A program made the translations under genes and the position numbers. A DNA stretch of 64,000 bases from Chondrus crispus. Lineage: Eukaryota; Rhodophyta; Florideophyceae; Gigartinales; Gigartinaceae. The stretch lies in NCBI RefSeq assembly GCF_000350225.1, contig NW_005179300.1, positions 376,674-440,673 of the forward strand. Direction: 5' to 3'. Below are positions 11,301 through 21,541 of this stretch, piece by piece. Below the pieces are notes generated by a model. That model saw nothing but the letters and a program-made list of their open reading frames with translations, had not been told where the DNA came from and did not search any database. Position 1 is the stretch's first letter. Each line of letters starts with the position of its first letter.

Positions 11301-12743
11301 AGGAAACTTTACAAGACATTGAGAAGATATTTTTATTGGCCTACGATGGCCCTAGACTGCTACGCAGTCGCGAAGAATTGCGGCGCATGTGCGCGGAAAA
11401 GGGTGAAGTTAAGAAAAAACACGAAGGAAATGAAGCTGTTCACGCCCAAAGCTCCGCTGGAATTTGTCGCCATCGACATCCTCGGCGAGCTAATTACAAC
11501 TAAATGAGGAAATCGGTATATTCTCGTGATCAGCGATCGATACTCGAAACTGGTACGAACCGTACCGTTGAAGAAGATATCAGCTGCGCACATCGCACAA
11601 GCCTTCGTTCACCATTGGGTATTCGTGTACGGACCGCCGGTCAAGCTGCTGTCCGACAATGGAACACAGTTCACGGCCCGGTTCTTTCAGAACGTCTGTC
11701 GAATTCTCGGCATACGCAATGTGTTCACAACCACATACCACCCGCAAGCCAACGGCCAAGTTGAGAGGTTTAACCGCACGCTGACTTCCGCGTTGCGAAA
11801 ATATGTTGGGGAGCATCCCAAGGACTGGGACCTATTTAGCGACGCCGTGACGTTCGCATACAACACGCAAGTTCATCAAACTACGAACATCGGGCCCTTC
11901 GAGCTGGTGTTGGCTCGGGCGCCGAGAAGCATTGCGTTACAAGCACAGCCAAGTTTGGAAGGATTTAGCTCGAATCGAGCGTACTACCTGAAATGGCAGT
12001 CGTGGTTGGAAAGCCTGATGAAAGGCGCTGGTAAGAGCTTGCGGAAAGAACAAGCGCGCTACAAGCGAAATTTCGACGCAAGGCTCCGCAAGCCGAAGTA
12101 TGACATCCCTTCAGGGTCATACGTATTCCTTCGGAAAGAGCAAGGCACGGCTACCGAGTCGAAACATAAGTTGACACAAGTGGCTACGGGCCCATATCAA
12201 GTGAAGGAGTCAACTGAGAATACGGTCGTCATTGCCATCGGCGACCAGGAAGAGCGCGTGTCGCGAGATAGAGTCGAATTAGTCCCTAGTCCCATGGACT
12301 ACACGCCGATAGTCGGGCTACGACAAGCGTTACAATTCCTCAACCGAGAAGGGGAACAAGAAGAACCCGCCGCGCAAGCGAAGGATAGGATGGATGACGG
12401 ACCTTTGATAAATCAGGAAGCTGCGGGCATCCTGCCCGATCTACAAGAGATGGGAGGTTCGGAAGAGCAGGATGAGGATGAGCCGCTGGCTCTTCGGAAG
12501 GGGGACGGACAGTTGGACACGCAGGAAGAAGGAACCGGGGGTCAGGAGTACGTGATCGACAAAATAGTCGACCACGCTTATCAAGATGGAAAATTAATTC
12601 TCAAGGTGGAATGGTATGGCTACGCGATTGAGGACGCAACGTGGGAGCCGATTTCTCAGCTACCGCGCAGCGCAGTGGTGACCTATTTCCGGAGGAAGAA
12701 ATTGCCCCTCCCGACGCAAGTCGCACGCGCGAGACCAGGATGA
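8328..12743 (+). pseudogene. Element A pol: protease-RT-RNase H-integrase-chromodomain, four stops
   Basis: One reading frame of 1,472 codons, the same frame as gag, interrupted only by stops at 9081, 9417, 10593 and 11505. Compared with element B, these replace Gln, Gln, Gln and Arg codons. Domains: aspartic protease (LDTGAGPN near residue 105, LILGADYCD near 172); RT (ASPVLLVPKPDGSMRFCVDY; YLDDIIIF near residue 592); RNase H (VDTDASDYQIG, ADALSRL); integrase with HHCC zinc finger (HYAKLAGHPGG ... CGACARKRVK), AIDILGEL, LLSDNGTQF, NGQVERFNRT; and a C-terminal chromodomain (VDHAYQDGKLILKVEWYGYA). All visible catalytic motifs are intact. The ATG at 8328 is 18 nt after the gag stop. Confidence 0.92.
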
Positions 12744-15700
12744 GCTCCATACGCAATGTGATGATGGAAAGCGAAAGGAAGACGCGAGCCGCAACCAGTT
12801 TCCTATGTTTTTACTTTCTTAACTATTCTGTTTCGTTTTTGTTTTTCTTGCTTGCTTTGTTTTTTTATGTTTGTTTTCCCTTCCCGAGACGCACCTAGGT
12901 CGGCGATCCCGAAGCGAGCGTGTGAAGTTCTAGGAAGAACACGACAGGCGCCCAAGGGTGACAGGGGATTGCGAACCGCCGATCGTGATTAAGGCTATAA
13001 GCTGTATCTCGAGTCGAGGAAGAGGTCTGTTCTACAAGGGAGCGGGTGTGACGAGAAGATTGGAGAAGAAGGGGATGTGTCAGATTGACGAGTGTGCTAC
13101 CTTCGAGATAAGGTAGACGGATGGGAGAGGATGCAGTCGATGGGCGACTGCACGAGGACGAGGCAGATCAAGACGACGTGTAGGAGGCGAGGAATGAGCA
13201 TAGCGGAAGTAAGGCGCCTCGGCAATGGCGAGAATGAAAGATGAGGTGAGACGGGCAGGTATGGGTGGCTTAACGCTCATGGAGACAGAGCGGCGAGATG
13301 CGCTACATCAGGGAGTGACGAAGTCACTGCAGCCTCAGGTGGAGACAATGCGAAAATTACGTAGGATCACGCGTCGCATGGGTGTGCACGCAAAGGGACG
13401 TTTAGATCAGGGATCCATGCTCGTCTGAATCAGTGTGAACGGGAATGCTTGTGAGGTTTTTCACGTATAGACAAAGGACAAGTGGTGCGCGTTAACGCGC
13501 GAGACTACACCGTATGGGGGGGGACTAATTGTTTTGTCGTTTCTGTTGACTTCGTCAACAACGATAATTGGCTCGACGTCGTCATCAAGGCGATCAACCG
13601 CTGGCTTTTCAGTCGGACGATCCGCTCCTGCCCCAATCTCTGTTTCGTTCCTGTTTTCTTTTCTTTTCTTTTCTTTTTTTTTGGTGATGTCAACGACGCA
13701 ATGAAACAGCGCCCGTCGACCCGCTGACGAGGCCATAGCTCACGTTTCTACTTTACGTTCGCCCCAGCCGTGAAGCAACACACGCAGACGAAACGAAGGA
13801 TCGAAGACACCGTCTTGGTTGAGCTGAACAGCGAGGCTTGGTACAGTATTGTATTCGACGACTCCTACTAGCGCTACTTATGAACGCCTATGTGAACACC
13901 GCTGATGTGTGGGAAAGGAGGACGACCTCCGGTCGACGGGAGGAAGACGTTGGAAATTTTTCGAGAACGAGGAATTTGTAGTTGGAGAAGAATTGCGTAA
14001 CGGAGACGCACTACAGTGGGGCCGCATGAAAAAGGTCGTGGATGGAGGGAGAATTGTCAAGGATTCGGGTGAGAACAACGGCAAAGAGGGAAGAGGACCT
14101 CCGATGCCCGGGGAAAAATTAGTATCAGGGTTTCGACACGGAGGACGTACAGTGTCATCGCACGAGCAAGAGGATATTAGCAAGGGAAGTGAAAGCATGC
14201 GTCCCCAGGAGACTTTGTTTAAGTCCTACGTGCCTAACGGAGTGGTTCTCTCAGGCGAAAGAAAATTGATCGTTAGACGAGGGAGAGGAGTACGTGTCGG
14301 GGACGGGCAAGAGAATGGACCGCATCCCTGGAGAAGGTCCGAAAGCTCGGCGATAGTGCCGATTGTCCGCGGCGTGTACTGAGGAGAAATGGGAGAGCAC
14401 GGATTCAGCGAGTGGGTCAGAGACGAAGAGCCACTTTGACTTCAAAGGGAAAGGCAGCAGTTACCCTTGGGCACCTCCGATGGGAAGATGAATTTTTACG
14501 ACCAAGTCAGCGGATGCACGTGTCGACGTGTGCAGGTGAAATTCTTGTTACGAAATGAGTAGTTGTCACGATCAAAAACGCGTTGTTCGATGCAGCGCGA
14601 TTTAACCCCGCTCTCGCTCCGACACTGCTACAAAGTCGCATCCCGTCGCAGCTATCAACCAGATCATGATCGTTGCCGACACGCTTTTGGAAAAGATACG
14701 AAGGGGCAGTGAATGACGCCCTGTGTTACGTGCTACTGGCAATTGAGGATCGTCTCGATGAGCTCGGAGAATTGGAAGAAAAAGAGAATTACTGTCGATC
14801 GCGCAGCTGTCGGTGACAGCGCTAACTGGAGAAGCAAATCGTGCACAACAAGAGAACACCTACCACCCAAACTGAGATGCATCAATATCTCCCCCTTCGC
14901 TCCAGTAATGACTTCTTAGAGCTGAACTTCGTAGTTCGTTTCTCACCAACGCCTGATGGACCGTTGGACACCACTTCAGGACTGTCGTGTTCGACCGTCG
15001 GACGAAACGCGCCGTCAACATGTTTGTTCCCCGACCAAGTGCAGGGAGTTGGAACCGAGGCGGCTCACGGAGATCGAACTGAACCGTGGCACGCCGCCTC
15101 GTCGACCTTGACCCATCAATAATGTCGTGCTCCAAAAGATCGAAATGCCATCTACTTTCTCACTAGTTATTTTTTTTGAAGAGGTTCCGGTCGCGAGCAA
15201 ACGAAAACTCAAGGGCCAGAGCTTCCCTGCGATCCTTTGAAATAATTTTTGACGCGGACGTCGAAGCTTCGTGCAATTCGTAAAATTAACGATCTCGGAA
15301 CCGACCAGCAGGTCCGACGCCGTGACACGAACCGGGTATGCTCAGTGTACCTATGCGGTATTCTGTACGCTCTATCCCCCAGCGAGTGCGCCGTAGCTGT
15401 CGACAACTAGCCAGAGATCAAGGACGTTGTTCTAGCCGGCTGCCCAGGTCACCTCCACCGCGTTACTGAAAAAAGGACAACCTATTTGTATATGTTTTTT
15501 ATGGACATGTCGGGGAGGGCGGAGCGGAAGTCAATATGACCCCCGCAAAATGGACTTTCGCACGCGATCAGTCCCTAGCAGAAAGAGAAACTTGTTGACC
15601 TCGCCACGTTGAAAATCGCAGACGAGGTGTCCCCTGCACAGGCTTTGAGAACGCGACAGGAGACACTCACGACGTCTTCACCGCGCCATTTCAAGGACAA

Positions 15701-16259
15701 AATTTAAACGGGGCGTTTGAGCATTGTGCACGGAACTCACCCTTGAGGTCGGCGGGTCCGACCGAAGGGATCGAGCGTAGCCACGACCCCTACTTCGTTT
15801 TTATTTCGACCTATCAAAGCTTCTCCACGACTTATCAAGGATGCCAATTATGAGTTTCGCCGAAGAAGCCACGAGGACAATAGGACACTGTCCGTTTGGA
15901 AGACGGAGTTCGAAAATAAGGGGGAGGAAGAATAGGGAAATTGTCGGAGACCTGAACTGGAGCGGGTTACCACCCTGATAGGCACAACAGGAGAAATGGG
16001 GGATCGAATCGAGTTTCGATTACTCCAGGAGCCCTACATTTTTTATGTGTGGCTATCGTCCCGGGACGGAATCTCAGAGGAGGTAATCATGTGTTGGGGA
16101 GCTGGGATATTGTCTCGTGGAGGCGTGAACATGAGCATCGGGAAGGCCTGAAGGTTAAGAAAGATGGGGGCCTTTCTGAAGGTCGGGAGCGGTCCGTGGG
16201 CCGATCAATGAAAAACAAAGAGGGCGTGACTCCCCAGCCGGCGATCTGGTGGGCAAGCG
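12744..16259 (+). other. Element A long 3' region, no sense gene seen
   Basis: I find no convincing gene in 3.5 kb; frames are short and overlap. Part of it is homologous to B's 3' region: the stretch about 13340-13490 (GAGACAATGCG, ACGCGTCGCA, then GGACAAGTGGTGCGC) matches the reverse complement of about 29000-29140. The region is therefore a conserved part of the element and not flanking DNA. Confidence 0.6.
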
Positions 16260-16600
16260 GAGGAAAAGAGAGGGAAATAGGGGATGTGTAACTGCAGTAG
16301 CAGAGGTGCCCGACAAAGGGATAAGAGGAGGAAGACAGTAACGAGGAAAAGAGAAGGAAAGAGGGGTTGAGGGAAGAAGCGACCGCATTGACAGTACGCA
16401 GAAAAAGAGGAGGAAGACGGAGGCCCGAGGTGTGATCCAGGGATCGGAGGGGACACACATGGTACCCAAGGGGGGGACTCGAGGATGAGCGTGCCGTGTT
16501 GGATAAAGAGGAGGAAAAGGAAAATGAGGAGAAGGATGACGTACGTGTTGGAAAAAGAGGAGGAAAATTGTAACAAGAGGAGGAAGTGGATAGGAGAAGG
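16260..16600 (+). repeat. Purine-rich GGAGGAA tract of element A
   Basis: The plus strand is dominated by A and G with repeated (A)GGAGGAA blocks. The corresponding part of element B (about 25690-26000, pyrimidine-rich on the plus strand) is similarly biased, and both read a similar Phe/Ser/Pro-rich frame on the opposite strand ending in FRPSRC. It could act as extra polypurine priming sites or be part of the antisense transcript. Neither is shown. Confidence 0.5.
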
Positions 16601-16723
16601 AAATGCACTTTATTTTCGGTGGAACGAAGGGAAGGGCCGACGATGAGTCAACACTCTCAGAGGACAATGATCCGAACATGGATCGGCAGGGCGCTACCAT
16701 CGGCAAGGGGTCAATGGGACGAT

Positions 16724-17338
16724 TTACCCGAGAATATTTTTCTTTGGCAGTGAGGCGACAAGTTGCGCCAGTAAGCGCAGGTCAACAAGGGACGCTCCTC
16801 GAAGAGCCCCCTCGTTTATTCCGTGGGCACAGAGTAATGTGCGATAAACGCTGGCGGCGCCGTCGTTCTTTTTGATGACATCTGGAGAGGACGGGGAGGT
16901 CGAACCTCCCCTGGTCGATTGGACTGCGTCGGCAATTGGTGACAAGGGGGCGGCAACGATGCGAGCCAACCAATCGTAAGACCGAATGGCTTGAAGGGGG
17001 ATTTGTCCTGGAAGCATACCGGCGCCATCGGCGAACGAGTAAGCAATGTCATCGAAGGCGCATACACCGATCACTGACAACCATTTAGCGGAGGCAAAAA
17101 GCTCACGATTAAGGCGCATGGTCTTGTCGTGGAGTTCCGACGCAGCAGGGTATCGACGCGAGGATGGTGCGTTAGAATCAGAATCGGGGTGGGCAACAGG
17201 GTCGACATGTTGGGAATCAGGGGGTAATCGAGGGATGGAAGGAAGACTTAGAGGGTCGTGGGAAGTGGAAGAAAAGCCCACGCCGTATCGCTTGCGTTTG
17301 GTACCACTACTCGAGTGGCTCGGGGATGAAGGAAACAT
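16724..17338 (-). CDS. Antisense ORF of element A (204 aa), unknown function
   Basis: ATG at 17336-17338, TAA at 16724-16726, on the strand opposite gag-pol. The start is 119 bp from the LTR at 17458. The N-terminus is Ser/Pro-rich with a basic patch (TKRKR, residues 13-17). Conserved blocks are SELHDKTMR (68-75), FADGAGMLPG (102-111), SYDW (120-123), and a C-terminal part LCAHGINEGALRGASLVDLR (169-188). The same blocks occur in order in element B (23737-25659), which makes this a genuine protein. Relative to B about 1.3 kb is missing after residue 130, so A carries an internally deleted version. I recognise no family. Confidence 0.7.
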   Translation of the reverse strand: MFPSSPSHSSSGTKRKRYGVGFSSTSHDPLSLPSIPRLPPDSQHVDPVAHPDSDSNAPSSRRYPAASELHDKTMRLNRELFASAKWLSVIGVCAFDDIAYSFADGAGMLPGQIPLQAIRSYDWLARIVAAPLSPIADAVQSTRGGSTSPSSPDVIKKNDGAASVYRTLLCAHGINEGALRGASLVDLRLLAQLVASLPKKNILG

Positions 17339-17452
17339 GGGGCCCGTTTTGCTCTTGCACTTTCACCGATTACCGGATACAGCGAATGCTCGTCATCGGC
17401 AGTGGAAGACAATTAAGGAAACACGGCGAGATTCGTTCGTCCGTGCCGAAGG

Positions 17453-18499
17453 GGCCCTGTAGTGCAATACGCACCTGAAAGTGGGGGTGAAAAGAAAGGA
17501 AAATATTTGGATATGAAAAGTAGTCCGGGTTGGGGGACACACGTGTGAATAACTGCACAGTTTTAATTTTTAATTATTTTATTTAGTTTAATTAGTTGGC
17601 ATTAATTTTGCTGACACTAGATTAGATCTAGGATCTAGCGCCGCGAGCCACTGTAGTGGCTCCGGCGGGGCGATATATACCTTAGCCCTCTAACCACCAA
17701 GTCAGTAAAGGTAACCCGAGGTGCCAGAGTTGAATGTCGCCTTGGTCGAGATCCGTCTCTACCAAGACGCTCCCTTTTACCTAAGCCTACGGCATCCTTT
17801 GCGCTCGGGGGTTCCCTTTTCTTTTTCCTTTATTTCCCTATTCATTTCTACTTCTACCTCTATATTTCTCTTAATTGTGTTGGTTCCACTGGAGTTGGTT
17901 GCGACCGATCCGGTGTAGGTGTTTTAGCCATCGGGCAACACGTTGTGTAGCGCTGCTACTGTCTCAAATTCCGTCGGAAGGCTGTTGCGACGACGCCTCC
18001 GTCGAAGGTCTTACTGTATAAGACAGAGTTCGTACCACCTACCGCGATTGCGATCGCGCTGGTGAGGGTGTTTTTAGCCATCGGGCAACACGTCTGTAGT
18101 AGCGTTGCTACACGGTTACGATCCCGTCGGGTAGTGCTGAACAAGCCCCCGTCGAAGACCTTGAATTATACCCAAGGTGCTGAAGACGCTCGCCGAGCAT
18201 TGGCCTTGCAACCCAGCGAACCGCGGTTACATCCTCGTAGACAAGCCCTACCCGCACTTGTCGAGCACTCAAGTCTTCACAAGTCTCTACCACCATTATC
18301 CTCCCGGGCCGGGCATCTTTCCTTACCCCCCGTCGGAGTTGAGCTACCGTGGGCCGCAAGCCCACACAAGGGGAAAGGGAGTCTCTAACGCTCCGTAGCG
18401 CGTGCCATCGGCAGTGGTTGTTGCTGTTGTTGTTTTCTTCTTTTTGTTTGACCGTCGGACTGTGTTCGCGGCCTGCCAGGCACATTGCACTACAGGCCC
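17453..18499 (+). mobile_element. LTR 17458-18494, solo LTR or 3' LTR of element A
   Basis: A 1,037-bp LTR beginning TGTAGTGCAAT and ending ATTGCACTACA, homologous to A's 5' LTR but visibly diverged (roughly 15-20% by eye, with indels). GGCCC stands directly on both sides (17453-17457 and 18495-18499), the signature of a solo LTR from one insertion. Against that, it begins 119 bp past the antisense start, the same arrangement as in element B, where the LTR is the true 3' LTR. A recombinant A is also possible. Confidence 0.75.
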
Positions 18500-20886
18500 A
18501 GAGGAGAGAGGAGATCGCCGGCATGGCGGGTGTGGTGGAGTCTCGAACGTCGAGACGCTTCCTTTAATACGTTCAAGAAGACCCCGCGAGAAAAGGACGG
18601 ACGGTCGCGAGAAGATCTAGCACTGCCGTCCACTGGCCCGTACGATGAGACCGGGAGCGCGACGGTGCGGACGAACACGTCGACTCGACAAATTGCGCCC
18701 GTTGACGACATGGCGGAGTGTAGGGGCTGCCAATCTTGGCTGACGGGTGACCTCCTCGGAAGCGTCTAGGTCCGGGCCGTATAGAGAGGCAGCGAGGAGG
18801 GGTTAGAAGGTGCCACCCCGGAAATCGCGTAGTTGCGGAAAGCGCGGGGGGTGAAAGGGATCTTAGAAACAAGGACACAGACTACGAAATGGAACTCTTC
18901 CCAAGCTATCTCCGCGAACTCCTACGAAGGTGCCGTCTACTGCACTCCCCGTCCGTACGGGAGCCTCAAGAAGCGATGATTGTCGTCGTCTGACAAGAAT
19001 GCTGACAGCGCAACAGTTGACGATTATTTCAGTACTGGAAGCGTCCGAGGACGCGCGAGAAGGAGAATCCAACCGCGATGATATAAGCCCACGGACAAGA
19101 ACTGTTCGTAACCGTGACGCGCGCCCCTGAGGGGACGATCATCCCTAAGTAGGGCGGGACGACGGACTAGTGGTATGTTCGAAAACGACGGTCTGGTCGG
19201 CGTCATCATGGGCGCGAGGGACGGCAAGCGGATACACGTACAGGCATCTATAGGGGGTGATTCTCCGATCCACGCGGGGGCGCGCAGCGCGTAGGTAGCG
19301 GAGCTTCCGAGGCAACCTATGGAAACATCGTCCGACGCTTACGTCGCGCAACGATCCGGTTTCTGCCGGAACAACTGCGTGATCCCCAAGCGACAAACGC
19401 GAGCTCCTTGGGAGTTCACACGCAAGGATACGAATTTGGGAGGTTGAGATTGGGAGGCTTTTGCGCGCTTTAGGGGTTCCTGAACGAGAAGCGTATGTAA
19501 TGGACTGCCTGTCTACCGTCCAAAGTATTCTCTGCTTCGACTTAAGATCTCCCTCGCCGGAGTTTCAACCGAACATTGTGTCGTAGAGACCGACGGAGAG
19601 AGGAGTTGATGCCAGTAGCAAGTACGCGTACTCAGGGCAGAACATTCCGCATTTGCGAAATGCTGTGGAGGCCTTTGGTCATGACTTCATCCTGCCTGGC
19701 GTACGAGGAGGTTAGGGGCAATCAGGAGAAAAAAGAAAGGCGAATGTTGCGTGCCGCTCAACAAGACCGCTGGCGAAGGATCCGTGGCAATTAGAAAGCT
19801 GGCCTTGGTGGGGACACCAACCCATCGCCCCAGCTTCGAGAGCTCGAAGCCCCGGACTCCGAAGTCGATTATGCAGATGAGGACTGCAACCGAGAATTGA
19901 CCCGAGGACAGCCTCCACTACCGCACGCGTGGGTACTGGAATGAGCGACGACGAGTGGACCGCTGAACGCACGAGAATTGTACAAAACGATCTTGTCAAC
20001 GCTACGCTCCCCCTACCGTACGGGACCCAGAGCTTCCACAAAGACGTATCGCCTTTCGCGTACCTGCATGCGGTGCGGGCAGGCCAGGAGAGGACGGCAT
20101 GGGCGCCCTCTGACCGCGTAGAGAGGCTATATAGAAGGAAAACGGTAACGCGATAAGGGCGATACCCAGCGAGAAGTCGGTTGCCGTCGAGAGGGACGAC
20201 GAGGAAGCGAGTAGTGTTGAAGGGACAACCGCCGCACGAACGGACACGCTGTCGCCACCCTCGACGTCCAGCCCCCTCGCTGTCGGCGCCGACACTGCCG
20301 TCATGACCCTTCACATACACCCCATTTCTCTGTGGACGTCCGGGGACCGCGAAAAGGAACCCAGCGCGGAAGGCCACATACCCGAAAATCACGGGCGACG
20401 CCATGACCAAGGTGATAGTGCACCCGCGGGTTTAGGAACGAGAGTAAGAAAGCCTAGAGGGACGTTATTCTGAAGAGGAAACGAGAACGGCCGCGTAGGG
20501 GACCGTGAAGACAGTCACCCCGCAGCCATGGAACAAAGACCTACAGGGCCGGACTGGAGACTGCCTCAGACAGCATACGCGCGGTGGCTTAAAATGGAAA
20601 CATCGGGAAGGAAGGGGGACGACGTCCCGATGAATCGGAAACAAGATACGCAGCTGAGTTTTAAGCAGGGAAGAGCAAAAAGGAAGGAAATCCCGCTCTC
20701 AGAACGAAATGGAAGCGACCCGCTCTTGACAGGGTTGAAGCTGGCGTGGGGAAGACAGGGTCGCGCCAGCGGACGCTGCGTAGAGGCGCGTTAAGAGATG
20801 CGCAAGGCAGGCCAGCACCGAGGCTCGATATAACGGACATCGATCGCATAGGGGATGCGAAACATAACCCCCCCACTCTCGGAAGA
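18500..20886. other. Internal region of element Y, no gene supported
   Basis: Upstream of the 3' LTR at 20921. The longest frame is a minus-strand one at 19712-20410 (232 codons), starting about 510 bp from the LTR. By position it could be a counterpart of the antisense frames of A and B, but I see no shared motif. No gag or pol motif is visible on either strand. Confidence 0.35.
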
Positions 20887-20920
20887 GTGAACGCGGACGT
20901 TCACGCCTAAGGGGGGGCTA
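20887..20920 (+). promoter_or_regulatory. Y hairpin and polypurine tract
   Basis: GTGAACG-CGGA-CGTTCAC (20887-20904) is a perfect 7-bp stem with a 4-nt loop. After GCCT it is followed by AAGGGGGGG (20909-20917), then CTA and the LTR. Element Z ends with the same module on the minus strand. Confidence 0.65.
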
Positions 20921-21541
20921 TGTAGCGTAATCGCGAAGGTGACTATTTACTGCTGGGGGCGGCTACTGTACACCAATGACACGTTTTACAGCGCGTGCGC
21001 GCGCGGCTGTAAGTACGCGCTTACTGCTCGCTGTGCCCGTGTACAGCGGGGCGATCCGGAGTAAGGCGCGCGAGCTTACCGTGTAAGCCACTAGATAGAT
21101 ACTGTAGTATGTTATGATAGATTACTTACTTGTATATTAAATGACAGGGCGACCGGCGGGGAAGGGAGGAACAAGACAAGCACGGGCTTCGAACCAGATC
21201 CTCGACCGCAGGTCTAACCCCGTCCGCTTATTCTAAACGCGTTCCCTTAACGCGAGCGCGTTAACCAAGAACTAACGCGGGTAGTGGTCGCGATACGTAC
21301 GCGAGCGAGCCGGATCCGCCTCCGCCCGTCGGCGCCAGAACGTTAACTAGCGCCGCCTCGGGGCGTTGAGCGCGTCGATCCGCTCTAACGTGTACGCGTC
21401 CGCGACCGCTCCCCACCGCTCTACCACGCTACCACCGCCCCCGTTCGTTCTAGTGTTTGTGTGTTTTTCTCTCTCTCGCGTTAGCACAGGTCTTACGCGA
21501 ACCTAGCTAAACCCCCACCGCGACCGGGGGTTTATGCTACA
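20921..21541 (+). repeat. Element Y 3' LTR (621 bp)
   Basis: Starts TGTAGCGTAA directly after the purine tract and ends TTTATGCTACA, giving short inverted ends TGTAGC/GCTACA. Flanking five-base words differ (GGCTA and CCCAC), as expected for a 3' LTR and not a solo LTR. It contains many GCGC/CGCG words and a run of TATA-poor, AT-richer bases near 21100-21145. No second copy lies in the window. Confidence 0.6.

Larger units (their letters stand above)
4692..17457 (+). mobile_element. Element A: Ty3/gypsy chromodomain retrotransposon with long 3' region
   Basis: 5' LTR, repeated leader, gag, pol (protease, RT, RNase H, integrase, chromodomain), then 4.7 kb without sense coding that ends in an antisense open frame. 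It is inserted in element Z. The same organisation is found in element B on the minus strand, so the long 3' region belongs to the family. Five bases left of the insertion are GGAAG; no matching right duplication was found. The LTR at 17458-18494 sits where A's 3' LTR should be, but it is about 15-20% diverged by eye and has its own apparent duplications. Confidence 0.85.

Noticed and set aside
16087-16706. Long Phe/Ser/Pro-rich minus-strand frames over the purine tract
   Set aside because: They follow from GGAGGAA-type composition; several frames are open at once and none has a domain.
19712-20410. 232-codon minus-strand frame in Y, possible third antisense gene
   Set aside because: Right orientation and near an LTR, but none of the conserved blocks of the A/B antisense protein is present.
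18495-20886. Missing 5' half of element Z
   Set aside because: Looked for protease, zinc knuckle or LTR of Z to the right of A; none seen.
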